DNA of 50,735 nucleotides from Limosilactobacillus viscerum (GCF_947387525.1 NZ_CANDNW010000009.1:1-50735); one strand, 5' to 3'; positions 35,226-46,120 are shown, numbered from the stretch's first letter. Translations and numbers: made by a program. Notes: generated by a model from the letters alone, not told the origin.

Positions 35226-37418
35226 ATGAACATCAAACAACATAAAAAGATGTATAAAGCCGGCAAGCAATGGTTGGTTGCCTCATTAATGGCAATTGCT
35301 GCTGGTTTAGTCATGGGGACCACGGTTCACGCCGATACAACCACCGTTAACCAAGCTGCACAGCAAACGAGCACTGCACAAGTAATTCAGCAGCCACAAG
35401 CTACTGCAAATACAACTGCCAGACAGGCTGCGGCAATTAACACCGCAAGTTATGGTCATCTTGATAGCTACTCAGTGGCACCTTCCGATAGTTATGAAGA
35501 CGCTCACCTGTTTGTTTCCGGGTGGAACGCTACTAATGCAAGTCAAACGGAACCATACCACTACTACCTTGTTTATGACAACACAACTAACAAAGAAATT
35601 AACCGGCAAAAGGCCACTTCTCCAGTTGTCAACCGTCCAGACGTTCAACGCGCATACCCGAATATAGCTAACAGCTCACGTTCTGGTTTTAGCGAAAAGT
35701 TATATATTCCATACTCGGTCGTAGCTAACGGTGATTCTGTTTCAGTCATCTCACGCTACTCCGATGACAGTGTCAATGGTGAAGGCAACCATACCGATTA
35801 TTGGTTTGGCCCTCTCTACTTTGACCAGAGCAACCACGGTAGCCTAGATAGCGTTAAGGTAAATAACGGTCAGGTTACCGTTTCAGGATGGAACGCTACT
35901 AACAAGAATTTTGGCCGTTCAAACCACATCATTATCGCTTACGACGCAACTCAACACCGGGAAATTGCGCGGAAGAATGCAACGGTTGATCCACGTCCAG
36001 ACGTTGCTAACGCCTACCCAACGATTACCGATGCTGTTGAATCTGGTTTTGATGCCACTTTTGACTTAGATCCCGCCTTCTTAACTGATGAAATTCAGTT
36101 TATCAGCCGGTGGTCAGCCTCTGCTGATGGCAACCAAGATTATGTCGACTACTGGTTTGCGCCACAACGCCTCTTTAATAATGAAGGCAACTATGGTCAC
36201 TTAGATGCCTACCGCCTAGCCGATTCAAGTGCACCTGATGCTGCCCGCTTTGCTATTAGCGGGTGGCACGCTTCTAGTGCTAGCATGGTCGAAACACACC
36301 CATTTATCATTGTATTTGATCGGACTTTGAATAGGGAGATTGGTCGTTCACCAATTAACTTACCGGTAACCCGGAATGATGTTGCAAGGGTCTACCCTAA
36401 CATCTACGGAAGTGATAAGTCTGGATTTGACCTTGGTGTTGAAATTCCTTACTCGTCAATCGGTCATCAAATCAGTGTAATTGCTCGGTACTCCGATGAT
36501 GCTGTTAATGGTGAAGGCAACCACACTGATTACTGGTTTGCACCATTTACCTTCGATATGGGCAATTATGCCAGCTTAGATAGTGCTACTATCACCAACG
36601 GCCAGGTTAACGTCCAAGGATGGCATGCCACCAACCAAGCTGCGCAAGGCGGTATCCGCCGTTACCACACCATTATCGCTTACGATGCTACCCAAGGCCG
36701 CGAAATCGGTCGGCAAAGTGTTAACCTTGATGACATTTACCATGGCACCGTTCGGAGTGATGTTGCTAACGCCTACCCGCATGTTTTCAATGCAGACATT
36801 TCAGGCTTCAACGTCAACTTTAACCTTTCACCTGAATTTGCTCATGACCAGATTCAGTTTATCAGCCGGTGGAGCGCCACTGCGGATGCCAACGAAAACT
36901 TTGTTGACTACTGGTTTGCACCACGAACGTTTAACTACCAAGTTCCAAGTATCCAACCCCAGCAACCAGCTAACAGCTCGTCTGCTGATGGTGTTGGTGA
37001 AGGACATGGTCACCTTGACAAGTGGACTGTCTTTTCCAGTAATGGGCAATTAAAGCGGGCATCAATCAATCTTCAGGGCTGGCGAGTATCGCAATTTGCC
37101 AATAGCAAGCCTTACCATGACTTAATTCTTTGGGATAATACTACTAATAGTGAGTGGCGGAGTATTACCATTAGCAACCCAATGATGAACTTCGCTGGAA
37201 TCCAGCGGCCAGACGTTGCGGCAATCTATGGCAACCAATATCCAGACGCAATTAATGCTGGCTTTAATGCTAGCATGATTCTTGGTGAAGGCTTCCCATG
37301 GGGCCATGACTTCTCAATCATCGTTTGCTATGCTAATGACGATAATGAATCTAACCCTAGCGATTTAACCTTCCACCTTGGTCAAATTAACAGTAACATG
37401 GTAGCCAGCCACTTTTAA
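35226..37418 (+). CDS. Secreted RDV-repeat surface protein with KxYKxGKxW signal peptide
   Basis: 730 residues. The N-terminal KMYKAGKQW matches the KxYKxGKxW signal-peptide motif of lactobacilli, with cleavage expected after VHA. A Gln/Thr-rich linker precedes five tandem modules of 120-150 residues. Each starts YGHLD or SLDS, contains SGWNATN-like and YDNTT/YDATQ segments, and carries the RDV motif R(P/N/S)DV-x12-SGF-x19-22-R(Y/W)S at about residues 137, 257, 383, 510 and 661 (the last one degenerate). Modules 1 and 3 (DDSVNGEGNHTDYWF type) alternate with 2 and 4 (DxYVDYWF type). RDV repeats are known from the N-termini of L. reuteri glucansucrases; here there is no catalytic domain and no LPxTG anchor. 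A binding or adhesion role is inferred. Confidence 0.8.
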   Translation: MNIKQHKKMYKAGKQWLVASLMAIAAGLVMGTTVHADTTTVNQAAQQTSTAQVIQQPQATANTTARQAAAINTASYGHLDSYSVAPSDSYEDAHLFVSGWNATNASQTEPYHYYLVYDNTTNKEINRQKATSPVVNRPDVQRAYPNIANSSRSGFSEKLYIPYSVVANGDSVSVISRYSDDSVNGEGNHTDYWFGPLYFDQSNHGSLDSVKVNNGQVTVSGWNATNKNFGRSNHIIIAYDATQHREIARKNATVDPRPDVANAYPTITDAVESGFDATFDLDPAFLTDEIQFISRWSASADGNQDYVDYWFAPQRLFNNEGNYGHLDAYRLADSSAPDAARFAISGWHASSASMVETHPFIIVFDRTLNREIGRSPINLPVTRNDVARVYPNIYGSDKSGFDLGVEIPYSSIGHQISVIARYSDDAVNGEGNHTDYWFAPFTFDMGNYASLDSATITNGQVNVQGWHATNQAAQGGIRRYHTIIAYDATQGREIGRQSVNLDDIYHGTVRSDVANAYPHVFNADISGFNVNFNLSPEFAHDQIQFISRWSATADANENFVDYWFAPRTFNYQVPSIQPQQPANSSSADGVGEGHGHLDKWTVFSSNGQLKRASINLQGWRVSQFANSKPYHDLILWDNTTNSEWRSITISNPMMNFAGIQRPDVAAIYGNQYPDAINAGFNASMILGEGFPWGHDFSIIVCYANDDNESNPSDLTFHLGQINSNMVASHF

Positions 37419-37463
37419 TTTAAAATAATACCGTGACATTAGAGCTTAAGTGAATGCCACAGT

Positions 37464-37522
37464 ACACAAATGAAGGCCCAGAGCCCGGTCAAATAAGCCA
37501 GGCTCTGGGCCTTCATTTATAT
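37464..37522. repeat. Palindromic repeat family B, copy 3 / bidirectional terminator
   Basis: AAATGAAGGCCCAGAGCC (37468-37485) pairs perfectly with GGCTCTGGGCCTTCATTT (37501-37518). It lies between the convergent RDV-protein gene and an 89-codon gene. The flanking TACACAAATGA is shared with the copy at 5091. Confidence 0.75.
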
Positions 37523-37526
37523 AGTT

Positions 37527-37796
37527 TCATTTAGCAAATGCAATTGCCATGATCCGTGCCTGGGCAGTTTCAAGTTCATCAGCCGTTAAGTTAATAAACT
37601 TGGTAACCAGCCGCGAATTTGCACCGATATCATCAACCAGGAAATCATGGATCGTCGTAATGGCCACCCCTGCATGACGAAGGTGCTGGATTGTCATCGT
37701 CACTGCCAGCTCCTCAACCTGGGCGGCTGATAACGAAGCCGGTGCGACTTCAACTACGCCTTGATAATAACCATTCATGAAAGTACGGTTCATCAT
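37527..37796 (-). CDS. Small conserved-looking protein, unknown function
   Basis: 89 residues from the ATG after GAGGAGACGGT (two adjacent ATGs). Predicted mixed alpha/beta, with a long helix LSAAQVEELAVTMTIQHLRHAG and a second helix near the end (LTADELETAQARIMAIAFA). No signal peptide, membrane segment or cysteine. I recognise no family. It has its own strong ribosome binding site and is isolated on the minus strand. Confidence 0.6.
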   Translation of the reverse strand: MMNRTFMNGYYQGVVEVAPASLSAAQVEELAVTMTIQHLRHAGVAITTIHDFLVDDIGANSRLVTKFINLTADELETAQARIMAIAFAK

Positions 37797-37927
37797 ACCG
37801 TCTCCTCTTCTCACCCATATTATAGTCGCTTAATCATTTTACCGTGGCAAACTACGCAGATTTAGTTTGCCTTTTTTGCATATTACAAAAAAGGGGCTAG
37901 GAAAACTCCCTAACTCCCTCGTTAATT

Positions 37928-38326
37928 TTATAGGTACTTCTTAACTGTATCAGTATACTTAACCAAGTCCTTGATACTAGCATCCATTTTTGGTTCAACA
38001 ATTTGCATTGACTGACGGTCAGCATTGTCATCTTGCTGCTGGACGCCCCACACACTTGTTGAAATCATCAGGTGCCGGAGCTGTTCACCATCATCGGTTA
38101 ATGAGTAACGCTGTTCACTATTCTTAACCGGGCCGACAACCCGCAAATTTTGTAGATCATGGATTTTACTTGCCAGTTGGTCTTCTGATAATTCAGGGAT
38201 CAATTGGGCTAATTCAGCCATATCAAATGGCCGAAAACCGAGCCAGTAAATCAGCGTTGGCTGCCACTCATCCTGCAGAATCTTAGTAGCATACTTAAGC
38301 CCATTTTCATTTGTTGCTTCAGTCAT
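37928..38326 (-). CDS. HxlR-type winged-helix transcriptional regulator
   Basis: 132 residues. The pattern ILQDEWQPTLIYWLGFRPFDMAELAQLIPELSEDQLASKIHDLQNLRVV followed by the wing SEQRYSLTDDGEQL is an HxlR-like DNA-binding domain, with the usual CGG-W motif reduced to DEWQP. HxlR regulators usually sense electrophiles or redox stress through a cysteine; none is present here, so the signal is unknown. No obvious target gene is divergently linked. Confidence 0.7.
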   Translation of the reverse strand: MTEATNENGLKYATKILQDEWQPTLIYWLGFRPFDMAELAQLIPELSEDQLASKIHDLQNLRVVGPVKNSEQRYSLTDDGEQLRHLMISTSVWGVQQQDDNADRQSMQIVEPKMDASIKDLVKYTDTVKKYL

Positions 38327-38428
38327 AATACTTCCCCCACTTTTACAGCCTTAAAACTACTGACACAGTTTTATTATAACTTTTCTCACCCACTTATGAC
38401 CACTATTTGACAACTTTCTTAGATTTTT

Positions 38429-39139
38429 CTAATTATTGATTATATCTGCAACCGAATTGCTAAAATCGTCATCTGGCTTCTGACCGTAGGAATTCTCAAA
38501 TGCGGTTGCCAAAACATTGTGGATTACTGCCGACTGGATAGTGTCATTAAACCGCAGAGCATCGCGATGACACTGAAAAATATCACTTGAGCTTTTATCT
38601 TCACTCTTCACCCCCAGCCGCCACATCTCCTCCTCCAAATTTTTCAGCTGAAAGGCGCTGACTTTTTCTGCGGCTGCTAGAATGTGGACAAAGCTGCTAA
38701 AACAAGCATCGACTTGCAACTGGTAATAGCCGTCCTCAGTCTTAAAAATAATCAGTACTCGCTGTAAATCTTCAGAGTAATACTTGGCATCGAGAAAATG
38801 AGCATTGTAATAAACAACGTGGGGATTACTAGCTCCCTGGCTTGGCACCAGCCGGTAATTTCCCGCAATCAAGCCCTGTGTCCGGCATTGAACCTGCTGG
38901 TAATACGCATCCATTTCATAAGAACGGATGTGGTACAAGTCACAAAATTGTTTCAAACAATTTGATAGTGTACAACGCAGCAGCAATAAGTGTCCCTGAA
39001 CGGTAAGAACAATCGTCCGTTCCTTATCCAAAGCAGTCATCGCTAAAAAATTATCAACACGTAGCTGAAACCCCTCAATTTCACCGTCCAGTTTCAGTGA
39101 AGAAATATCCCCAAAATCGTAAACATTATTAAAAATCAC
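38429..39139 (-). CDS. Unknown protein, possibly ComK-like competence regulator
   Basis: 236 residues, no membrane segment, several cysteines. The stretch around residues 63-80 (NCLKQFCDLYHIRSYEM) has the C..F...Y..R spacing seen in ComK proteins (SCRYFGTDYKGR in Listeria, for example). It is followed by a Pro-hydrophobic segment (NPHVVYYNAHFLDAK) at roughly the place of the ComK PPI...FPT block. The match is weak and the C-terminal 90 residues are unlike ComK. The gene is divergent from a ComX/SigH-type sigma factor, which fits a competence regulator. Treat the assignment as a hypothesis. Confidence 0.35.
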   Translation of the reverse strand: MIFNNVYDFGDISSLKLDGEIEGFQLRVDNFLAMTALDKERTIVLTVQGHLLLLRCTLSNCLKQFCDLYHIRSYEMDAYYQQVQCRTQGLIAGNYRLVPSQGASNPHVVYYNAHFLDAKYYSEDLQRVLIIFKTEDGYYQLQVDACFSSFVHILAAAEKVSAFQLKNLEEEMWRLGVKSEDKSSSDIFQCHRDALRFNDTIQSAVIHNVLATAFENSYGQKPDDDFSNSVADIINN

Positions 39140-39355
39140 ATGGCGCCTCCCAGCGCAAAAATTAAATTTGCAATTATTGACGTAAACAATGAAAGCGCTT
39201 AAGCAAATATTAAGATACCAATGTTAAACCCTTGCCGTCAACACCTTTTTACTGGCTTAAACGCTCTTTTTATCGTTCGCTTAGTTAGGAACTTTTCTTT
39301 AACATAGGCACCACTCAGGAGCTCTTGGGAATCTACCACTAAGGAAGTTCTCAAA

Positions 39356-39889
39356 ATGGAAATGCAAAAAACTTCAGCAGCCTTCAAATCACTGTTGAGC
39401 GATAAGCGAATTGGAATAATTTATGGTGTACTAAAGCGACTCAACGTCCAGCCCTGGCAAAATGACTATGATGACCTCTTCCAAGAAGGTTGTCTGGCCT
39501 ATGTCGATGCCTACCTCGCCTTCCCGGGTGACCGAGACAATTTCCCTGCCTATGCTTTTCAGCGCATTTACTGGCGACTGCTGGACCTCCTGCGCCGTCA
39601 ATCATACCGAACTATGCTGAGCGAGTTTTCCCTTGACCAAGACGATAGCAATGAACAAGCACAACTGCCTGCACTTGCGCCAACTGGGATCGAAAGTGCC
39701 CTTAACAGTACTTATTTCACCCAGTTAGCCCAGCATTGTTCACTAAACCAACGGCGCTACCTCCATGCTAGCCTGGTTCTCAGGCTTTCTGACCACCAAA
39801 TTGCGGAATATTTTGGTGTCAGCCCCAGCGCCGTTTACCAGTGGAAACGCGGGATAATTGAAAAGGCCCGCCGGCTAGATTACAATTAA
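39356..39889 (+). CDS. ComX/SigH-type alternative sigma factor
   Basis: 177 residues. Region 2 is visible as DYDDLFQEGCLAYVDAYLAF and FPAYAFQRIYWRLLDLLRRQ (about 39-82). Region 4 is at the C-terminus with LRLSDHQIAEYFGVSPSAVYQWKRGIIEKAR, a helix-turn-helix. The short two-region layout and the low similarity to the housekeeping sigma factor fit the SigH/ComX group that drives competence genes in lactobacilli and streptococci. GGAA precedes the ATG; a second ATG follows two codons later. Confidence 0.75.
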   Translation: MEMQKTSAAFKSLLSDKRIGIIYGVLKRLNVQPWQNDYDDLFQEGCLAYVDAYLAFPGDRDNFPAYAFQRIYWRLLDLLRRQSYRTMLSEFSLDQDDSNEQAQLPALAPTGIESALNSTYFTQLAQHCSLNQRRYLHASLVLRLSDHQIAEYFGVSPSAVYQWKRGIIEKARRLDYN

Positions 39890-39909
39890 TAGGAATTTGA
39901 GGTGAAAAG

Positions 39910-40152
39910 ATGAGTAAGCACCAAGTAAAAAGTGAAGACGGCTGGTTAAACATTCGCTACGATGGCGAAGATGCCGATGACGGCTGCAAGAATGAACTTA
40001 GTTTATACCGTCAGCCAGACCATAAACGATTACAGCTACTATTGAGTAACGTTGATTTCGACGGGCAAAGTCATGACAACACGTTTAGCTTCGACCGTCG
40101 CGATGCTCAGCAAATTGTCACTTTTCTGGAAAAGTGGCTAGAAGAAAATTAG
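39910..40152 (+). CDS. Small acidic protein, unknown function
   Basis: 80 residues, rich in Asp and Glu, with a beta-strand pattern (GWLNIRYDGEDAD, RLQLLLSNVDFDG) and a C-terminal helix RDAQQIVTFLEKWLEEN. It starts after GAGGTGAAAAG, 20 bases downstream of the sigma-factor gene, and is probably in the same transcript. I recognise no family. Confidence 0.6.
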   Translation: MSKHQVKSEDGWLNIRYDGEDADDGCKNELSLYRQPDHKRLQLLLSNVDFDGQSHDNTFSFDRRDAQQIVTFLEKWLEEN

Positions 40153-40335
40153 GGAGTTGTGCCACAACCCGGTTAGGGCCTGATGGCTAGCATAGGACGA
40201 TCGTTAACACGGAACGAGCTAGCAATTATCCGTAACTAGATACTAAGGCCCTGGGTTGTGGCACGCGATATCTCTGCAATATTCGGAGCTAAAATAAGGG
40301 CCCGTGACAACCAAGTTTTGTCATGGGCCCTTTTT
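40153..40335 (+). repeat. Structured repeat family A, copy 2 (long hairpin plus terminator)
   Basis: It begins directly after the stop of the preceding gene. GTGCCACAACCC pairs perfectly with GGGTTGTGGCAC (copy 1 has a mismatch there), then AGGGCCT with AGGCCCT, and an inner arm with CTAGC. The terminal hairpin GGGCCCGTGACAA with TTTTGTCATGGGCCC and five Ts ends the element nine bases before the stop of the convergent gene. Some stem positions differ from copy 1 but keep pairing, as expected if structure is selected. Confidence 0.85.
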
Positions 40336-40343
40336 GTTGGAAA

Positions 40344-40862
40344 CTAACTAGCTCCCTCTTCTTTCAAATCGACACCGACTAATCCCGCCAGCTCATGCCA
40401 GTACTCAATTAGCAACTGGTAGTCGATCATTGTAAAGTAGCTTATCTGTAACTTGCCAAACTCCTCTAGCTGCTGGCGGAGACGGAAAGAAAAGTCATTA
40501 ATTTTCACTACCCGCTGACTCATCTCAACCGGCGGCAATTGTTTCTTAATATCCGCAGCATATTGGTTGGTCAGCTGGACATAAAATGATGCAGCAGCAA
40601 ACGTGGGTGCCAGGTCAAGCTTCATTATCTCATCTTGTGACTTTGCAAAAAGCTTGTACCAGTGGTTCATCCCCTGCCAGTATTTCCTGGCCAATTTCTG
40701 ACTTCGTTCATCAGCCCACGACATCGGATACTCATTCATTGCCTTCCATTGGTTCCAAATCTCGACATATAGTGACTGGTGTGGGCCTAGTTCTTCTTCA
40801 CGGTTAGTCGTGACAAACTCGCCCAACCCGGTTATTAGCTGTTCAGGTTTCATTTGTTTCAT
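40344..40862 (-). CDS. Unknown helical protein downstream of glycerol kinase
   Basis: 172 residues from the ATG after AAAGGGG; a longer frame overlaps the end of glpK and lacks a ribosome binding site. Almost entirely alpha-helical, rich in aromatic and charged residues (SLYVEIWNQWKAMNEYP, ARKYWQGMNHWYKLFAKSQDEIM). No cysteine, signal or membrane segment. It follows glpK by 19 bases and is probably co-transcribed with it. I recognise no family; the all-helical character is loosely phasin-like but that is not evidence of function. Confidence 0.6.
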   Translation of the reverse strand: MKQMKPEQLITGLGEFVTTNREEELGPHQSLYVEIWNQWKAMNEYPMSWADERSQKLARKYWQGMNHWYKLFAKSQDEIMKLDLAPTFAAASFYVQLTNQYAADIKKQLPPVEMSQRVVKINDFSFRLRQQLEEFGKLQISYFTMIDYQLLIEYWHELAGLVGVDLKEEGAS

Positions 40863-40881
40863 GGCTTCCCCTTTTACATTT

Positions 40882-42441
<1,560 letters not shown>

Positions 42442-42451
42442 CTAATTTTGA

Positions 42452-42637
42452 TTACTTGTCGCTTACCATCTTACCGCCAACACTGTAACGGTCCTTACGC
42501 ATTTCGTTTAAGACAATGTGCACCCGTTCTGCTGGAACATTGGCGTTCTTTGAAATGGCTTCGGTAACGTCTTTAACCAGACCCTTAAGCTGTTCGTCTG
42601 TGCGTCCCTCAATCAAGTCGATATGAACTAAAGGCAT
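42452..42637 (-). CDS. 4-oxalocrotonate tautomerase family protein
   Basis: 61 residues, the typical length. Pro2, which becomes the N-terminal catalytic proline after Met removal, is in [12 protein letters not shown]; the RKDRYSVGG segment supplies the usual arginine and C-terminal strand. A hexameric enzyme that tautomerises small keto acids. The physiological substrate in lactobacilli is unknown. Confidence 0.88.
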   Translation of the reverse strand: MPLVHIDLIEGRTDEQLKGLVKDVTEAISKNANVPAERVHIVLNEMRKDRYSVGGKMVSDK

Positions 42638-42713
42638 ATCTGAAACCTCCTCAATTAATCTTGTTCTATCTTATCACAAATGCAACGGTGAAGAAATCCC
42701 TTTCACGGGAGTT

Positions 42714-44543
42714 TTATCCCCGCCGCCTAAACTGACGTCGGACCTCTGCCGCAGCACTCTGCTCACCAGTAAAGATGACGTGGTCGCCAGCCTCCAGGAC
42801 CGTATCGCCATGGGGTGAAATTGCCTTGTGGTTCCGGTAAATCCGGCTAACCGTAATCTGGTCAATAAATGGCAAGGTATGCAGCTCTTGTCCCACCAGG
42901 TTAGGGTTACGAACGACGGCTTCAAACAAGCCGGCATCGGTATCCATCAGCATCTCAAGGATCGATGGTGTTTCAATCAGTGACCGCAACACCGAAATCT
43001 GAACATTGAAACGGTTGTAGATTTCAACGCCAAGCTGGTAAAGCTCACCAACCTTGTCCTGGTTTCGCCCAGGATCATTTTGACCGGCAATTACCCGGGC
43101 AACTTCTTCCTCCTTTGCTAGCTTGGCCAGCCGTGCATTCTTATTATCACTTGGGAAGCAGAGTGCCATAATATCGGTATCGAAGAACTTGCCGGCTGCT
43201 AATGATTGCTCATCAATCGTTGGCAAATAGGTCAAGTCGACTACTTCACTGTTAAATGTCTTGTAATTTTCTTCATTATCAGTTACCATCCGTACTTCAT
43301 ACCAGTTCTTGGACAGCTGCTGGGCTACTGGGACGGAGAAGGTGTTAGTCCCAACGAAGACAACCCGCTGCTTGATCAGGTCGGACTTATCTAGCTTGTA
43401 GACCGAATTAAAGATGATTGGTGCGATAATGCAGACGATCACTGCCGCCAGAATAAAGGCGTCGGACTGGGTGCTGGTAATTGCATGGAGGTTACGAGCA
43501 ACGGTCAAGGAAGGCAGGACCAGCGTGATCGTTGTTACAACCAGGAAGCTTCCGGCAAATGAATTACGGGTTGAAAAACGACGCCGGTAAATCAGCATCA
43601 CTGGCATCTTCGCCAGGATAAAGCAGAGGACCAGGACTGGAATCAGTGCTAATGCTTGCGGGTGACTAACCAAGACGCGGAGGTTTAACCGTACCCCTGT
43701 CATGATGAAGAAGAACGGAATTAAGAAACCGTAGCCGATTGAGGTTAGCTTATCCTTCGTCGCCTCTGTTGGTTCTAGTAATTTCATTACCATTCCAGCA
43801 AGGAAGGCACCAAGAATGTTTTCAGCCCCGACCGTTTCGGCAATTGTTACTAAAACAAAGATAAGGCAAAAGGCTAACCGAACATCTAACTGGGTGGTTG
43901 ATTTTGAAATCCGGCTAAACCAGACATAGGGCTGCTTAAACCGGCGCAGCAAGATAATTGCCGCTAAGAACAGGAGAATTATTAACCAGAGTCGGCCGGC
44001 ATTTCCCCCGTTGATCGACGCATAGATTGTCAGCGAGAGCATCGGGACGACTTCACCGAGGACCGCGGTCAATAAAATTGTTTGGCCAGCCGGTCGGCCA
44101 AGGATCTCCTTTTCCTTCAAGGTTGCGATAACCACCCCCAATGCAACGGTCGAGAAAACAATCGTTGCAAGGAATATATCAGAGAATAAACCAACGGCAT
44201 GCAAGATTCCACCGAGAATGGCGGCCGTGATAATTACCAGAGCAAAAGCTTGTGCCGCTAGTTTGACCGGTGATTTGTTATCCTGTTGCTCGCCGGTTTG
44301 GCGTTTAAACAGGTCAAAGTCAATTTCCATCCCCGATAGAAACATCAGCATGATTACCCCAAAGGTCGACATCATACTCAACGTTTCATTTGGCGAAACA
44401 ATATTAAATGCACTCTTTCCCAGTAGAATACCGACAATGATCTCGGCAACTGCTGTGGGAATCGTTGAAACTTTTAGGCGGGCCATCGCGATCGGGATGA
44501 TCAAGGCCGCGACCATAACAATTAATACAGAGACTTGCTCCAT
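42714..44543 (-). CDS. CPA2 monovalent cation/proton antiporter with TrkA-type regulatory domains
   Basis: 609 residues. The first about 385 residues make 11-13 transmembrane helices of the Kef/NapA type (VLIVMVAALIIPIAMARLKV at the start, VGAENILGAFLAGMVMKLLEPTEATKDKL in the core). A cytoplasmic TrkA-N-like Rossmann domain follows (KQRVVFVGTNTFSVPVAQQLSKNW). A TrkA-C-like domain ends the protein (NLVGQELHTLPFIDQITVSRIYR, then VLEAGDHVIFTGEQ). It exchanges K+ or Na+ for protons and is nucleotide-regulated. Monocistronic, divergent from the dipeptidase gene. Confidence 0.9.
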   Translation of the reverse strand: MEQVSVLIVMVAALIIPIAMARLKVSTIPTAVAEIIVGILLGKSAFNIVSPNETLSMMSTFGVIMLMFLSGMEIDFDLFKRQTGEQQDNKSPVKLAAQAFALVIITAAILGGILHAVGLFSDIFLATIVFSTVALGVVIATLKEKEILGRPAGQTILLTAVLGEVVPMLSLTIYASINGGNAGRLWLIILLFLAAIILLRRFKQPYVWFSRISKSTTQLDVRLAFCLIFVLVTIAETVGAENILGAFLAGMVMKLLEPTEATKDKLTSIGYGFLIPFFFIMTGVRLNLRVLVSHPQALALIPVLVLCFILAKMPVMLIYRRRFSTRNSFAGSFLVVTTITLVLPSLTVARNLHAITSTQSDAFILAAVIVCIIAPIIFNSVYKLDKSDLIKQRVVFVGTNTFSVPVAQQLSKNWYEVRMVTDNEENYKTFNSEVVDLTYLPTIDEQSLAAGKFFDTDIMALCFPSDNKNARLAKLAKEEEVARVIAGQNDPGRNQDKVGELYQLGVEIYNRFNVQISVLRSLIETPSILEMLMDTDAGLFEAVVRNPNLVGQELHTLPFIDQITVSRIYRNHKAISPHGDTVLEAGDHVIFTGEQSAAAEVRRQFRRRG

Positions 44544-44713
44544 AACACTCTCTCCCTTATCACATATCTCTTTTCCATTATATTATTAGGTATTTTTGCT
44601 GCAAACTATTAATTTTTCAATTGGATAAACACAGTATTCGACTTATGATTTAATTCGCGGTACAATTATTAAACGTTGATAAAATTATACTAATAAAGGA
44701 GTTCAACTAACTG

Positions 44714-46120
44714 ATGACAAACAAATTAACTGCTTGTACCAGTATTTTAATTGGAAAAAAGGCTAGTATTGATGGCACAATCATGATTGGCCGGAATGAA
44801 GACGCAAAAGCTGCCTGGCCGAAGCACATGGTTGTCCACCAGCATGGTGAACTCGGTAAACGGTTCATTTCCAAAGATACCAAGTTAGAGATTGACCTCC
44901 CGGGTGACAGTGCTCGTTACACCGCCACTCCTGAATGGGCCGATAAAGATGGACTATTTGAAGAAGATGGGATCAATGAATATGACGTTGCCATGAGTGC
45001 AACTGAAAGTACCTATGCTAACCCACTCGTCCTCGGGTGCGACCCGCTCGTAGATGACGGTCTGAATGAAGAGGCAATGGTAACCGTCGTTCTCCCCTTC
45101 ATTAAGTCTGCCCGTGAAGGGGTCCAGCGGTTAGGTGACATGATCGCTCATTATGGGACCGGCGAAACTAACGGGGTTCTCTTTGCGGATAATGATGAAG
45201 CATGGTACTTTGAAAACGGAAGCGGACACTACTGGGTTGCACAACGGATACCGGATGATTGCTACGCGGTTGCTGCTAACCAAATGGCAATTCAAGAAAT
45301 CGATTTTAACGATCCTGATAACTTTATGTACCATCCAGAGATTAAGCAGTTTGTTGACGAGAATCATTTAAATCCGTCAGCCAATACTTTTAACTTCCGG
45401 AAAATCTTCGGAACCGCAGACCGGTCTGACGCTATTTACAGTGAACCGCGGGTATGGGCTGGTCATCAAATGTTCAGTCCACAGGCAGCAAAGGATGAAT
45501 ATCCAGAAAGCACCGAACTCCTCTTCATTATGAAGCCAGAAAAAAAGCTTTCCGTCCTGGATGCACAGAATTTTCTGAGCAACCACTTCGAGGGGACCGA
45601 ATTTGACCCGCTAGGCAAGGGGCCAAATGCTCATAAGTACCGGCCAATCAGCCTGGCAAAGACGCAGGAATCACATGTGCTGCAAATGAACCGCCAGCCT
45701 GGTGCTAATATCCATTGGTTAGCAATGGGGGTTGCGGCACAGAGTACCTATGTTCCATTCTTCAACGGGATCACTGCTGTTCCTGCACCATATAAGCGGG
45801 GAAAGCTACCTGCCCAGCTCAACTCTGCCTACTGGGTATTTAAGCAAGCAAGTGTGCTGGTTGATAGCCACTTACATGATTTCTTACCTTTACTGGAAGA
45901 TGTTCAAAAAGAACGTCGTGCTGCCGCAATTCGCTTAGTACGGACGACGGATGCTGAGTTAAAAAATTATACTGGTAAGGAACGCGAAACATTCCTCACC
46001 CGTCAGAGTAGCAACTTTGCCGTTGATACAATGAATGAATACAAAAAGTTAGCAATGGAATTGATCACTAAAATGACCGATTACTCGCCATTGAATTTTA
46101 ATACTGATGAGAACTTATAA
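44714..46120 (+). CDS. pepD: C69-family dipeptidase (PepD type)
   Basis: 468 residues. The N-terminal nucleophile Cys8 in LTACTSILIGKKAS becomes the new N-terminus after autoprocessing; downstream segments GTIMIGRNEDAKAAWPKHMVV, YGTGETNGVLFADNDEAWYFENGSGHYW and YAVAANQMAIQEID are characteristic. A cytosolic Ntn hydrolase that cleaves a range of dipeptides. The ATG follows AAAGGAGTTCAACTAACTG. Lactobacilli usually carry several paralogues, so the letter of the symbol is approximate. Confidence 0.9.
   Translation: MTNKLTACTSILIGKKASIDGTIMIGRNEDAKAAWPKHMVVHQHGELGKRFISKDTKLEIDLPGDSARYTATPEWADKDGLFEEDGINEYDVAMSATESTYANPLVLGCDPLVDDGLNEEAMVTVVLPFIKSAREGVQRLGDMIAHYGTGETNGVLFADNDEAWYFENGSGHYWVAQRIPDDCYAVAANQMAIQEIDFNDPDNFMYHPEIKQFVDENHLNPSANTFNFRKIFGTADRSDAIYSEPRVWAGHQMFSPQAAKDEYPESTELLFIMKPEKKLSVLDAQNFLSNHFEGTEFDPLGKGPNAHKYRPISLAKTQESHVLQMNRQPGANIHWLAMGVAAQSTYVPFFNGITAVPAPYKRGKLPAQLNSAYWVFKQASVLVDSHLHDFLPLLEDVQKERRAAAIRLVRTTDAELKNYTGKERETFLTRQSSNFAVDTMNEYKKLAMELITKMTDYSPLNFNTDENL

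Noticed and set aside
39186-39202. A cre-like catabolite site (TGAAAGCGCTTAAG) between the ComK-like and sigma-factor genes
   Set aside because: The 3' half departs from the cre consensus at two fixed positions; the AAGCGCTT core alone is not enough.
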